From contig JBBHKE010002566.1 of assembly GCA_037447655.1 (NCBI GenBank), forward strand, positions 1 to 64,000: a DNA stretch of 64,000 nucleotides, in the 5' to 3' direction. The translations under genes were made by a program, and so were the position numbers. Position 1 is the stretch's first letter, and each line of letters begins with the position of its first letter. The notes below the pieces were generated by a model. That model saw nothing but the letters and a program-made list of their open reading frames with translations, made no database searches and was not told where the DNA came from. The stretch is from Zygnema cylindricum. Lineage: Eukaryota; Streptophyta; Zygnematophyceae; Zygnematales; Zygnemataceae. Shown here in pieces: positions 11,498 to 22,489 of this stretch.

Positions 11498-11952
11498 CTG
11501 TTGTTACCAGATTGTACAACTTTGGTACATCGCTATGAGAGCCACCCAAAGATCGGAGCCCTCTTTACCTACAAATGAGGAGATGCAAGCCAATGAGTAA
11601 GATGGCGGAGGATAAAGTGCTAAGCCGCCATATTGTTCTAGTCCCAGGCATCAATTTCATTCTCCTCGTTCTTCAGAATAGGTGACATGAATCCCGAACC
11701 AGTTGCGATTGGTGTGACTTTCTCCTTCTCCCTTCCTTTGTCCACCACCTCCCCTTCTTTTGTCACTTCTGCTAGAGATGGATCTGCATCTTTGATGAAT
11801 CTGTTCCTGTAAACCCTGGAGGGATTTTAAGACTTGATGGACGCCTCACTTGTCCACTCACTATTCCCCAAAACTATTTCTCACATACACCGTTCGTCAT
11901 CATACTTCCCTAGTATATGAAGTTTGTTCCATTAAAGAAAGGCACCCTAAAG

Positions 11953-11967
11953 GGTGGACCCATAACC
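11953..11967 (-). promoter_or_regulatory. candidate half-tRNA-Met type primer binding site
   Basis: Directly next to the 5' LTR the minus strand reads GGTTATGGGTCCACC. This matches, with small differences, the complement of the anticodon arm of initiator tRNA-Met (GGGCCCATAACC). Drosophila copia also uses that internal site, GGTTATGGGCCCA, and is primed by a cleaved half tRNA. The usual plant site TGGTATCAGA is absent here. Confidence 0.7.
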
Positions 11968-13052
11968 TACTACTCTGAGACCTCCATAGGTCGTGAGACT
12001 GGGTAGCTCACACGAAGCCTCTAACGAAGCCTCTAGGATAACCCTGACTCCTTTGTGTTTTAGCAAGAATAAATGCCATCTTGCCAGACAGAAACTCTAA
12101 CCTCCTTTACCCTTGTGAAGGCAAGAATCCCCTGAGTCTATAGCAAAAAGAATCTCTGAATTTGCTCCTCTGAGTAGTAAGGTATGGAGGGTCAAAGTTG
12201 ACCTTTTGTACAGAAGCTCTCTGGGAGGGAGGGTCCAATCTATCAAATTTTTCTAACTCTTATCTTTCTTTAAAACTCTATCTATTTAAGGACGACACGA
12301 ATCATAATATTGTGTCGTACAGAAAGGTACAAGTGCTGGTGTACTTTTTGTATGGCCATTGTACAACATGGCCAACAAGTCGACACTTGTCATATTTGGA
12401 TTCGTTTTCCTGTTATCCACGGAGAGCCGTAATCCAATGTGGTTTTGCCACGTGTGAATCGATGTGACGTCGACCGCAAACTGCCAAAATCCTATTCCGC
12501 GATCTTGGCATGCTTCGCGGCCGTCCGATTAAACGGGATTTCATTGTAGACGTCATAAATACTTGCGCAGTATTTGTTTCGATTTCGAAACAAAGTGCGC
12601 GGTATTTGTTTCGATTTTGAAACAAAGTGCGCGGTATCCATTTTGGGTGTTTCGTACCCTGTAAAACACAAACTATATCTATGTTCAAATATTGTGTTAA
12701 ATGAAATAGTCTACCTGTAAACATTTATTAAGGTATCACACCTTATATCATAAACCTTGGTCTTAGACTAATTGGATAAGGCTACCGGCTACCGGCGGAT
12801 TTGACGGACGACAAGTACCAGGTTCAAATCTTTGGTCTGTTAAGTACCATTTTGGTAAATCTACCAATCTAATATCCGTCCCCGTTTGGATAGCATATGC
12901 AGCCATGGTTTTAGCTCCCTCTCCAAATTTTAGTGAATGCAACAAGTGTGGGAGCTGGAGAGAGGAGTTAGAGGCATAATACCTCTGCTTCTTTTCTCTA
13001 TTTCATCTTTTACAAAACGTAGAAAATACTAAAAGAACTTTTAATTTCTACA
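11968..13052 (-). repeat. 5' LTR of copia element B
   Basis: About 1.09 kb, homologous to 6634-7669. On the minus strand it starts TGTAGAAATT and ends near AGAGTAGTA, directly before the primer site. It differs from its partner by many substitutions, by a 32-bp tandem duplication near 12571-12634 (GTTTCGATTT...GTGCGCGGTA) and by a short duplication near 12018-12040, so insertion is not recent. It carries the tRNA-like box segment at 12759-12830. Confidence 0.9.
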
Positions 13053-13696
13053 TTCTTTGACCCAAAAAACGTAATCTTCAAAATTTTCTTTAAAATACAG
13101 GGCCGATGTGTTTTAAAACAAAGTGTTTTCGAAAAACAAATAGGACACGTATTAGCACATGTATTTTTTTTACATAAATTTCAAACGAATTCAAGCGACG
13201 GTGAAAGGTACACTTTTCGTTATGTTTTGTCTGTTTGCGTCTTTCAAAGTACACAATTTATTTTGTTTTGTCACGTTTCATTCAGTATGGACTTTTCCAT
13301 TCCGGGGTCTGAAAATTCCTATGCCATTCCATGCCATTTGACGAAATCGTGAGAAATCTCACAGGGCCCAGCAAGTCGCACAAGCCGCCTCTCTCACGCA
13401 GCCTCACATACTCTCCTTCAAACTGCACTATTCCTCATGCACTATTCCTCATCCTGTCACGAGGCGGCTCTACGCTTACCAGTGAATCACATATTACAAT
13501 TTTAATTTGGTGCGTCATCACAGACTCTACACTGTCAACAGCTGTCATGGGCATTGTCCACGTATACAATCGTCACGCCCTTAAGTGACAACTTTGTTTG
13601 GTACACATAGGGACACCCAAAATCTTGGTCCCCAGGATCTGCGCTAAAAACCAAATTAAATTCTCTAAGTTTGAAGTACATAGAGACGCACCCTTA
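13053..13696. mobile_element. right part of Harbinger-like element (copy 1)
   Basis: It resumes exactly after the copia LTR and aligns with the right two thirds of the copy at 24130-25412 (shared blocks around GATGTGTTTTAAAAC, TGTCTGTTTGC, CAATCGTCAC and CGCTAAAA). It ends in GACGCACCC followed by the TTA duplication at 13694-13696. No transposase is seen, so it is non-autonomous. Confidence 0.75.
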
Positions 13697-14099
13697 CAGA
13701 GAAAAATGAAGTGAACGCCTCGCAGATTAACATCTGACGGTTAGTGTTACGTCCCAGACCTTAGGAGAATTTATGTCAAAACAAAATAAGCGGTACGGTT
13801 TGAGAGGGATATGCGCGGATTTCTGTTTACTACCCCACTTTTCGACTGAGGGAACGTTACCCTTAGTAATTGACACGTTTTTTTGTCCTTTGGTATGAAT
13901 CTGAGTGCATTTATGGCACAATCTGATACATTTTTTACACCACATTATATATATATATATATATATATATATTCTTGTCAAATTAGTGTCTTTGTGTTGG
14001 ATTGGCACGTGAATGCCGGTTCAATACGGGGTAGAATGTGATACGTCACACTTGAACCCGCCTAAATGAAATAGGTACGGACCCGCCAGGTTCTACATC
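13697..14099. repeat. repeat copy with (TA)n microsatellite
   Basis: 13860-13945 (GTCCTTTGGTATGAA...TGCATTTA) is a diverged direct copy of 14825-14925. A (TA)n tract of about 30 bp fills 13944-13973. No gene is seen. Confidence 0.7.
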
Positions 14100-14171
14100 G
14101 AGCTGGTGGCACAGTGGTTAGTGCGCTGACAGCTCAAGTCAAAGGTCCCAGGTTCAAGCTCTGGCCGGCTC
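14100..14171 (+). tRNA. tRNA-like cloverleaf, probable tRNA pseudogene or SINE head
   Basis: A 72-nt cloverleaf can be folded by eye. Acceptor GAGCTGG pairs with CCGGCTC (7 of 7, one G-T); D stem GCAC/GTGC with loop AGTGGTTA; anticodon stem CTGAC/GTCAA (4 of 5); loop AGCTCAA; 5-nt variable loop; T stem CCAGG/TCTGG with loop TTCAAGC. A and B boxes are good. The position-34 triplet would be CTC (Glu), but position 33 is G where nearly all tRNAs have T, so a working tRNA is doubtful. No long SINE body was identified. Confidence 0.5.
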
Positions 14172-14223
14172 ACTCTTCCTTAGAATGGGACTTACCGAAT
14201 CTCGGATTTCTAGGAAATCAACA

Positions 14224-14703
14224 CTTTGAACCTAATTAAATCGATCATTACTGTGTCGTGCAGTCATGACTCTGTGCGCGCACATAGCTGGTCCCTACGG
14301 GTAACATATTCCCGCAGGAGACCCGTCCGCCCGCCGCTCACAGTTAGGACCGTGGGAGGCTCGCCGCGAGTCTTTGTTGAGATATTGCGCGCCAAGAATC
14401 TTCTCTGACGCAGTGACAGTTGACCCTTTTCGTCCTATTTGTATGCAAATTATTTGCAAGTTCCCTCCCTTCCCTCCCTCTCCCTCCCTCTCCCTCCCTC
14501 CCCTCCCTCTCCCTCCCACCCCTTTTCGTCCTATTTGTCCAATTTGTACGGATTTGACGTATATAATATAGCTGCGAAACTTCGCTGAGTATTCGCTGTC
14601 CCAAAATGAACAACAATGTTACGTCAATGAACGAAAAGTGTAGCCGTCAAAAATCCTTAAAACATCACGAAAGATACGGAGAACATACGGAAATGTAAAA
14701 TCT
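14224..14703. repeat. duplicated segment, copy 1 (with pyrimidine insert)
   Basis: This segment (CTTTGAACCTAATTAAATCG ... GAAAGATACGGAGAA) is repeated in the same orientation at 15549-15921 at high identity. Copy 1 carries an extra 96 bp at 14443-14538. The function is unknown. A TATATAATA box near 14570 and a conserved AAAATGAACAACAATGTTAC block are shared by both copies. Confidence 0.85.
14443..14538. repeat. pyrimidine-rich insert flanked by a 19-bp duplication
   Basis: The insert is mostly CCCT/CCCTC units. The 19-bp sequence CCCTTTTCGTCCTATTTGT stands just before it (14424-14442) and again at its right end (14520-14538). The copy at 15549 has the sequence once and no insert, so it shows the empty site. 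Confidence 0.85.
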
Positions 14704-14945
14704 GCGATATAATCCAAAGTAGCACTTTAAAGTTTATTTTACATGGGCACACCGCCTGAATGTGCGCGGACAAATGGAGCGATTTAATTTTGTCGTTTGA
14801 CTTCAAGTGCCCTTCCACGTGTTCACTCATAAAATTGACACATTTTATTGTCCTTTGGTATGAAACTGATTGCATTTACGGTACAAGCGGACACATTTCG
14901 TACATCAAATTATACAACTTTTTCTATCAAATAATATTTTCTATG

Positions 14946-15540
14946 ACGATTCACACTAGAAATGGATGACAGATGAGATGAGGAAATGAATGTCCTTCAT
15001 TTTTTGTTTGGACGTGAATAGCCCTTGACGTCACCTCATGTCAACAAAAACGTCGCGTTGTGATTCATGTTGCCATACGATTTGTCGCCGATGGCTAAAA
15101 TACGTCAGTACCAAACCATCGTTTTTCAACCGTACAACAACACATAATTTTACGTTCTATTTTAAATTATTTTGATTGGCTTTTTGTTTATGGGTTACCA
15201 TTTAAAAAAAAGTCGTTACAGTACGAATCATTCATTCGTGATACGACTTCCTGTTTTTTCAAAGTCGAATTTTTGCATTACGAAAAGGTTTTCCGGAAAA
15301 GAAGATGATTTACCACAATTGCCAAGTTTTGACGCACTTGACCGTTTGTTTTGTCCGTCGAAACGCTTCAAATTGTATATTTTATCCGTCGCTACGCTCC
15401 AAAATGGTTGACAGCCGAGCGTTTTGGCGGCCTGTTTGGTTGACCTGTTTGGCGGCTTGGTTTTAGTTTTTTTGGGCCTGAATGGTACGTGATTATTCAT
15501 TTCCTCCTCTCATTTGTCATCCATTACTAGTGTCAATCGT
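14946..15540. mobile_element. small DNA element with 46-bp terminal inverted repeats
   Basis: The first 46 bases (ACGATTCACACTAG...) and the last 46 (15495-15540) are inverted complements with about 42 of 46 matches. The 595-bp element has no coding capacity, so it is MITE-like. I could not define a clear target duplication. It lies between the two copies of the duplicated segment. Confidence 0.75.
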
Positions 15541-15548
15541 GCAAATGT

Positions 15549-15921
15549 CTTTGAACCTAATTAAATCGATCATTACTGTGTCGTGCAATCATGACTTTGT
15601 GCGCGCACATAGCTGGTCCCTACGAGCAACATATTCTCGCAGGAGACCCGTCCGCCCGCCGCTAACAGTTACGACCGTTGGAGGCTCGCCGCGACTCCTG
15701 TTGAGAGCGTGCGCGCCAAGAACCTCCTCTGGCGCAGTGTCCGTTGACCCTTTTCGTCCTATTTGTCCAATTTGTACGGATTTGACTTATATAATACAGC
15801 TGCGAAACTTCGCTGAGTATTCGCTTCCCCAAAATGAACAACAATGTTACATCAATGAACGAAAAGTGTAGCCGTCAAAAATCATTATGAAAGATACGGA
15901 GAATATACGGAAATGTACAGA
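15549..15921. repeat. duplicated segment, copy 2 (empty site)
   Basis: Direct copy of 14224-14703 without the pyrimidine insert. It also has small differences such as TTATATAATACAGC in place of GTATATAATATAGC. Confidence 0.85.
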
Positions 15922-17584
15922 ATCATAATAAAAGTGTAACCTAAAAACCTTAGATGTACGAAAATGTTTAAGGCGGTTGTACTAAAATATACAGGAATCT
16001 AACAGAATGTACCCAACAGCCCTAAAATCCCCCCTTAAATAACCCTAAAAAGTACGTAAACATACGAACACTCTTCATAAATGTGCAAAACATGTACGGA
16101 TATATCGCACGGTACGCTATATATTAACATTTCAAAATCGTTCGATACGCACTGTAAATTTATTCGTTCGTTAACTCCTATAATATGCACACGGGAACCT
16201 ATGATTTCCGTACAGATAAATGTACAACAGGCGTTGGATTCGCCTTCGATTGGACGCGGCAGCAATGTCGAAGGTCAGACACGACAAAACGTCGATGATT
16301 GGAAACATAGGGACCCACGGCCCACGGAAATGTCGATTTTGCCGTACGAAAATTTCGTACAATAATGCTGTCTAAGAATGCCGTACAAGCATGCCGTACA
16401 AGAATGCAGTGCAGAAAGCCGTACTGTAAAGTAGGCGTTTGCTTTGTCAGAGGTTGATGGACGGTAGATGGTGATAGAAATAAGAGTCAATCGGAATGCG
16501 CTCACAAATACTTAAATGTCTCAATGCGAAAGCGATATTAAAATGAACTCAAACATTACAACACATCAAAAGCGCATAATCCAAGATAGAGAGAAATTAT
16601 ATACTCAATAACATGCACTCATATTAACTCAGTCCTTAAACATTACACTTCTCTTAATTTATTCCTCCTTAATTGACTCTTGATTGATTCCTAATTATTA
16701 TACAATCTAACTCACACAATGGCTTTATAACTTTGCCGAAGAAACAAACTAGAGCACTAACTCTAGAAGTGTCTAAATGTACTTAGACGTAAATGTGGTA
16801 CAAAAGAAAATGAAACTACTAGAAACCAAACTGACAATGTCGTACGACAAACTTAGCTTATGCGAGACGAACATACTAGATGTACGTCGCGCGAAACGAA
16901 ACTTCTCGACGTAGGTACTAGAACTTAAACTAAACAAAAAAAAATCAAATCATATCTAATCGTGTACACGTGAAAAGTACACGCAAGAAATATTACATCA
17001 AACTATACGAAACAAAACCAAAGTACGCAAACCGACGCACGACCAAATCAAATGAAATTGACGCGCGACAAAATCTATACCACACTAACTACGAACCAAT
17101 ATTACATAGACGTAGATTCTAACATTATAAATCATAACAGATGGCTAACATTTCTTAAAGTTTTGTTCCGTACGTTCCAATAATCTCCAAGATGACGGGA
17201 ATGTCACAACTTTTTTGTTTCTCTATCATACGTGGTAGGCATTCGTGCATTCCAGAAATCGAAGTACTTTGGCGTGTTTTGTACTTGTTTCCACGAAACG
17301 AGGGTGAAAAGTTTTTGGGCAGTTTTTCAGGGTATCAATTTTGACTTTCCTACATCCCACTCTCCCACTCTCACTCCCTCAACATATTATCTCCGTACAA
17401 TCTTGTCGGCTTGCGGATCTGACGGTTGTCATTGAAGGATTGGTTTCCCGCCTTCGCATGGACGGTCGTCCATATGAACATGGGACAAGAGTGTGCGGAG
17501 GAAAGATGTTTTAAGGGACGAAAAACATATTACCACTAATAGCGATACACGTGTAGTTTACTAAAGTACTATTCGTACGGGAGA
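15922..17584. other. no gene seen
   Basis: AT-rich sequence with frequent GTACG/CGTAC words. A short degenerate repeat of an AATGCCGTACAAG unit lies at about 16365-16415. No coding or RNA gene is supported. Confidence 0.5.
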
Positions 17585-17950
17585 TCTATGCTTTCCTCTC
17601 CTTCCCTCCCTTTCTCCCTCTCCCTCTTCTCTCCCTCTCCTCCTCCCTCTCCCACTTATCTCTCTCTCCCTCTCAGTCCCTCCCTCCATTCCCCTCTCTT
17701 TCCCTCTCTCCCTCCCTCCTTCCCTTCCCACCTCCGTTCCTTCTCTTTTCCTCTCTCACTCCTTCTTTCCTTCCCCCATCCATCCCTTCCCTCTCCTTCC
17801 CTCTCTCCCTCCTTCCTTCCCTCCCCCTGTCCTTCCCTCTCTCTCTTCATCCTTCCTTTCCTCTCTCCGTCCCTTCCACCTCTCCGTCCCTCCTTTCCTC
17901 CCCCCCTCCGTCTCTCGCTTTCCCACTCCCCCTTCCTTCTCAATACCTCT
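17585..17950. repeat. long polypyrimidine tract (CCCT/CTTT)
   Basis: About 365 bp with nearly all pyrimidine on the plus strand. Frames through it give only Ser/Pro/Leu or Arg/Glu/Gly runs and are rejected as genes. Such mirror-like tracts can adopt triplex structure. Confidence 0.95.
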
Positions 17951-19850
17951 CCTTATTCCTTTTTGTCTCATGGCTTCTCCCACTGCACCTGAATGAAATG
18001 AAATTATTCAAATTAGGTTTCGTGAACAAATCACTTTCACTAATCATCTTCTTTTTCCAAGAGGCGAAAATTCAGTCGAAAGTTTCAAGGATTTTGTTGG
18101 AGGTTAGCTTTTTAGAATTGCCATAAAAAGCCCAGGAGCCGGATAAAATAACATAAAAACGTTTAAACGTTTATACACTTTTGAAATAACTTGGGAAAAC
18201 CACATTGCTGAAGGATTTTCTGTTTCGTGAAAGATCATAGTTTCCTAGTTCGTTATTTTTCAAATTTAGAGGAAATTAATCATATTTTGAACGTGATTTT
18301 TTTGTTTTATTTTATTCACATTTTATAGATTTCCAAATGACGTGGACTATTATCAGCGATTTCTATAATTAATGTTTTTATTATTATATTTTGCCACCGT
18401 CAATAATATTAGTTTTAGGTGCTCACCTGAGCCCTTGGCCGAGGGCTAAAGTAGATAAGCCTAAAACATACACTAGAAAGAGTGTCGTTATGTGCATCAC
18501 AAGGGGTTAGAGATGGGACTAGAAATAGATGTAGACAATAGAGCAGGCAGGTTTAAACAACTTTGAATGGAATTATAGAAGTATGAATTACAATTTGTCT
18601 CAAAGAAATTCTCTATCTAATTAAGTTGGATTCTCCTCCTATGACTATTGGCCTAATCTCTGTGATCTTTGTGATATCTTTGTGATCTCTCTGTACAATG
18701 TGTTTTGTATAAATAAAGTGTTAAAACACCATTGCCTTATCAACTTGCTATCTTGTGATATGATGTGTGTGAGAGATACTCTTCCTGTGGAATGCTTGCT
18801 ATTTGTACATGTGCACTCCAATCTGCATGTGAAATGTGTGCACGATATGGTCTAATAGCTACACGCCAAAATACACAATGTCAGCTGTCGGTGGCTGCGC
18901 CCAAAGTTGCGTCAGTATTTCCGCCAAAAAAAGTGTGTCGTGGAATTGTCACTCGATTCTGTATGATTCAATCTTGCCCTTCGTACAATATCGGCGATCC
19001 GATTTCCGTACATAATATCGGCGATCCGATTTCCGTACATAATATCCGCCGAGATCGTCTAAAATCAACACTCCCACTCGAGCTCGTGTCAATATTTGTC
19101 GCGCTCCTCGATTTCGTCGAATCAGTTATTGCTTGGTGGTTTGATTGTACTATACTTGCCGTGCTCCTCGATTTTTGCGAATTGGAAATTTGCGATCAGC
19201 GCTTTAGTCGTATTGTACCTGCGTGAAAAATTAATTCCGTACATTTTGTACCCTGCAAAATTTGCGATTTCATTAGTCCCGAAAATATTTTGTCTCCCGT
19301 ATCATTTGTCAGTTAGGACCACTTGTTTTCATTAGAATCGTGGTCTATCACCTGTTTTCTATAGAATCGTGGTCGTTCATTTGTGGACCGTCGCGATTTC
19401 CATATCGTACAAGGGAATTGCGCCGCTGGCGACCACATCCCTTGTTACTGACTCCTCATCCGGATTACATGACGTGTAATCCTTATCGTTCACGTGAACC
19501 TGCAAATCCAAGGTTGGCGTAACTCTTGATGATCCTTGACTGTCGATTTCACTTTCGCGAAGTGAACGTTTTTCGACGTCGCAAAGTGTCGCGTGATCAA
19601 ATTGCTATCGTTAGACCAATTTACATCGTTTGATATTTGATAGTGTGGCCTCGATGATGTCCCATGAAGTGTATGACCATTCTATTGCGTCGCGCCTTCG
19701 TCGCTCATCTCCAAAGGTTCTTGTACCGCCTTTGTCGCATCCAAATAGTGGTAGGCGCTCAGGGTACACTGTACAAATAGGTTTCTCCACTCCTTTCTTG
19801 AATTTTTCTCTTCCATTTTCTTTTAATTATTTTTCCTCTTTGACATAGTG
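17951..19850. repeat. no gene; 27-bp tandem repeat
   Basis: No gene is recognised. At 18985-19045 a 27-bp unit containing ATATCGGCGATCCGATTT is repeated twice with a partial third copy. The stretch 18430-18780 has an LTR-like look (TCTCTGTACAATG, then TATAAATAAAG) but no partner was found. Confidence 0.5.
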
Positions 19851-19856
19851 TAGGAT

Positions 19857-20240
19857 GTCACAACTTCTATGCCTTAGACGTAGTCCATATAGATCAATGT
19901 GGTGACATACATCCGAAAACCCTAGAGAAAAATAAATACATTATGGTGATAGTTGATGATATTAGAAGGAAGAAATAGTTATACTTGTTAAAAGCTGTCT
20001 GATGCATTAGATAATTTTAAACAATTTGTGGTTATGGCTGATAGTGAAAGTGGAAGGCAGGTAAAAGCCGTACAGTCGAACCGCGGAGGTGAATTTCTTG
20101 TGTTTGTAGAATATTGAGAGAAGATGGGGATTAACTAGCAGTTCACGACTCCTTGTTCCTCACAATCGAATGGAATTGCAAATAAGAAGAATCACACTTT
20201 ACAAAAGATTGTGCGGGTCATGCTTTTTATTCTAACTCTA
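19857..20240 (+). pseudogene. copia integrase core fragment on the plus strand
   Basis: In shifting frames the plus strand encodes DVVHIDQCGDI, then KYIMVIVDD, then SNRGGEF, then SQSNGIANKKNHTL. These match the copia integrase core (HxDxxG, RSDxGGEF and the NGVAERKNRTL motif). Several stops and shifts are present. The upstream gag and downstream RT are missing, and the piece abuts LTR-like sequence at 20241. Confidence 0.85.
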
Positions 20241-20785
20241 TGACCTCCATTGGTCCACAAATTGTCCAGCTTATATGAAGCATGTAGGATAACATTTTTC
20301 CCTATTCAATTATACCCCAAATAAAAGAAGCCCGGTTAAACAAGTGCCCTTACCAACTTTACCCATGTAAAGGCCCGACTCCACTTAGTCAGACGCAAAA
20401 AGAATATCTGAAATTGATCCCCTGAGCATTTAGTTATAGTTGGCCAAAGATGGCCCATACATAGAAAAGGTCACTTGGAGAGAGGCGCATCAAAAACACT
20501 AAGTTCCTAAACCTCTACTCACATCTACCTACTACTAATCACCTACTACTAATCCTAAGAACAATGAGATGACAATACAGTACAAGAAGGTAGAAGGTAC
20601 AGTTGCAATTCTGCGTCCTCTGTTAGACTACATAATACAGGAAGCCTCTAGATAGTTGTTAACTAGCCCACTTTAACCCACAGCCACTGTTGGCCAGGCA
20701 ATCAAGCTGACAATTTGAATGAACCTTTGTGCAGCCTGGACTCCCTTGAGTCTATAGGAAAAAGAATCTCTGAAAACGCCCAACG
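20241..20785 (-). repeat. two diverged copia LTR ends
   Basis: 20241-20590 resembles the outer end of the element B LTR (CTATGACCTCCAT..., GGATAAC, GACTCC...AGTC, GGAGAGAGG). 20602-20785 is closer to the reverse complement of the solo LTR end at 58210-58393, sharing ATACAGGAAGCCTCTAGATA and CCTTGAGTCTATAGGAAAAA. The second piece is cut off where the purine tract begins. Confidence 0.75.
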
Positions 20786-21100
20786 AAGCGAATAGGGAGA
20801 TGGATAACAAGAGGGTTAGGGACTGAGGAAGGGAGAGGAAGAGAAAGGTGGAGAGGTAGGTGGAGAGGGAGAGGGGAATCGAGAGAGAGAGAGGGAGAAG
20901 GAGAGGGATATGGAGGAGGAAAGAGACAGAGAGATAAAGAGAGGGAAAGAGAGGAAAAAGTGTCAAACGGACAGGGGGAGAGAGAGAGAGAGAGAAAAAG
21001 AGGGAAAGAGAGGAAAATAAAGTCAAATGGACAGGGGGAGAGAGAGAGAGAGACAGAGAGAGACACAGAGAGAGAGAGAGAAAGAGAAGTAGGGATGATG
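20786..21100. repeat. polypurine (GA-rich) tract with internal duplication
   Basis: About 310 bp of GA-rich sequence. A unit of about 60 bp containing GTCAAACGGACAGGGGGAGA is repeated once (GTCAAATGGACAGGGGGAGA). Not coding. Confidence 0.9.
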
Positions 21101-21138
21101 AAGGATCAAAAAGCAGCAAGAACAGCTTTCAAAAGAAC

Positions 21139-22433
21139 TTACGCTGAAATAAATCCTTCAATTTTTCCGCCAAAAATCTGTCTCCGGGCCAAAAGATTTA
21201 TAGAAGTCTCTAATTCGCAAAAAAATCGGCGAATATTCGCAAAAAGAGAATTCCTTAAACGGTCACCAACCATCATTTTAAAAATAAAAAATGAGGGGAA
21301 TAGGGAGGGAAGGAGGAAAGGAGGGAGAGAGGGAGGTATGGCGGGTGGGAGGTAGGGAGGGAGGGAGGGAGGGATTGAGGGCATGATAAAATTTGTAGCA
21401 AACCGGGTCTCTCCAGGTTTCAAAAGCCTAAGTGTAGAGATGTTGTTGAAGATGGCTGCACTCATGTTATGGTTTGTGACAAATTTCAACACCTCCTTTG
21501 CCTCTCGCACAGGTGTTGAAATAAAAGCAAGTTGCCCCAATCCTCCAACATCAAGTCTAAGATGTGGGTAGAGCATGGCGTCCACGTGAGGGTTGGGTAC
21601 TTCCTCATGAGCAACAAGGCAGCTGCCTTGTTCACAAAAGCAGAATCTGTAACAATTTGCACTACATGCTCCACTCCCACTACAAGTACTCCCTTCTCCA
21701 ACACTCCACAAATGTATTCGGCATCCTTGTAGTGCCTACTAGTATCTTCAGCCATGAGAAACATGTCACCTTTTGAGGTGACAACTAAAATGTTAAGAAG
21801 AGGTGTTTGGTCAATAGCTGTCCAACCGTCTGATGTGACGGAGGCTCCTGTGACTTTCAATGTCTCCATGTAACTCTCCAAATCATTAGTGATCGTTGCC
21901 TTGGTCTCAGCCAAAAGTCTTGTTCTCATGGCATTTCGGTGCGGTAACTTATAAGACTCCCCTATCTCCCCAGTTTGCTTCACTGCTGTCTTAAAATAGG
22001 GGTCATCCAATAGAGTGAATGGCAAGCCATTGGCAAAAAAAGCTTTAGCCCATGCTACATCTACCTCCTTCTGATTATACTTATTAAAACAACTTCTTAT
22101 TTTCATCTGTACTCCTTGTAACTTATCCAAAGACCTTGTAAGACTTCCACTTCCAGTAAGTTGATTTAAAACGGATATAATACGTTTATTAGAACCTTGA
22201 GAAGCCTTGTCTATTTCCACATCACGTAGCTATGCTTGTACCTCATTCGGACATAAATCGCAGGTCTTAATGCCTCCACTCTTCACATTTCCAAAAAGGT
22301 GGTTTCTAATCCGAGTGGCTTGTCCATTATACTCGAAGTTGCAGTAAATGCAAATGCACAATTTGTTGTCCCCAAGTTGCCCACCCTTCGAAGCCTTAAC
22401 ATGGTCCCACTCTGATCCTCGAGGCCTAGACAT
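21139..22433 (-). pseudogene. hAT-like transposase (BED finger + DUF659), broken
   Basis: The minus strand begins with a BED-type finger (WDHVK, then C-x2-C in ICIYCNFEY, and RNHLFG). A single in-frame TAG (22230-22232) follows. The next 244 codons are a DUF659 domain: AFFANGLPFTLL, VTSDGWTAID, then VVQIVTDSAF and PTLTWTPCSTHILDLMLED. A frameshift near 21490-21570 moves the continuation (LLKPGETRFATNFIM) to another frame. A GA-rich tract at 21296-21376 then replaces the rest, and the C-terminal hAT dimerisation region is absent. It is a dead DNA transposase; no terminal repeats were located. Confidence 0.85.
21296..21376. repeat. (GGGA)n tract inside the transposase
   Basis: Purine-rich on the plus strand. 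It directly follows the conserved ATNFIM codons of the hAT pseudogene on the minus strand and marks the loss of its C-terminus. Confidence 0.85.
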
Positions 22434-22489
22434 GGCTCCTTCTGAAGAAGTTCGTGGAAGCTTGCTTGAAGTACGGCTTCACTGAAGCT

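Noticed and set aside
17588-17992. Open frames of Pro/Ser/Leu or Arg/Glu/Gly runs over the pyrimidine tracts (also 20673-21119, 28228-28915, 48187-48640)
   Set aside because: Composition artefacts of CCCT/GGGA repeats; no start context or domain.
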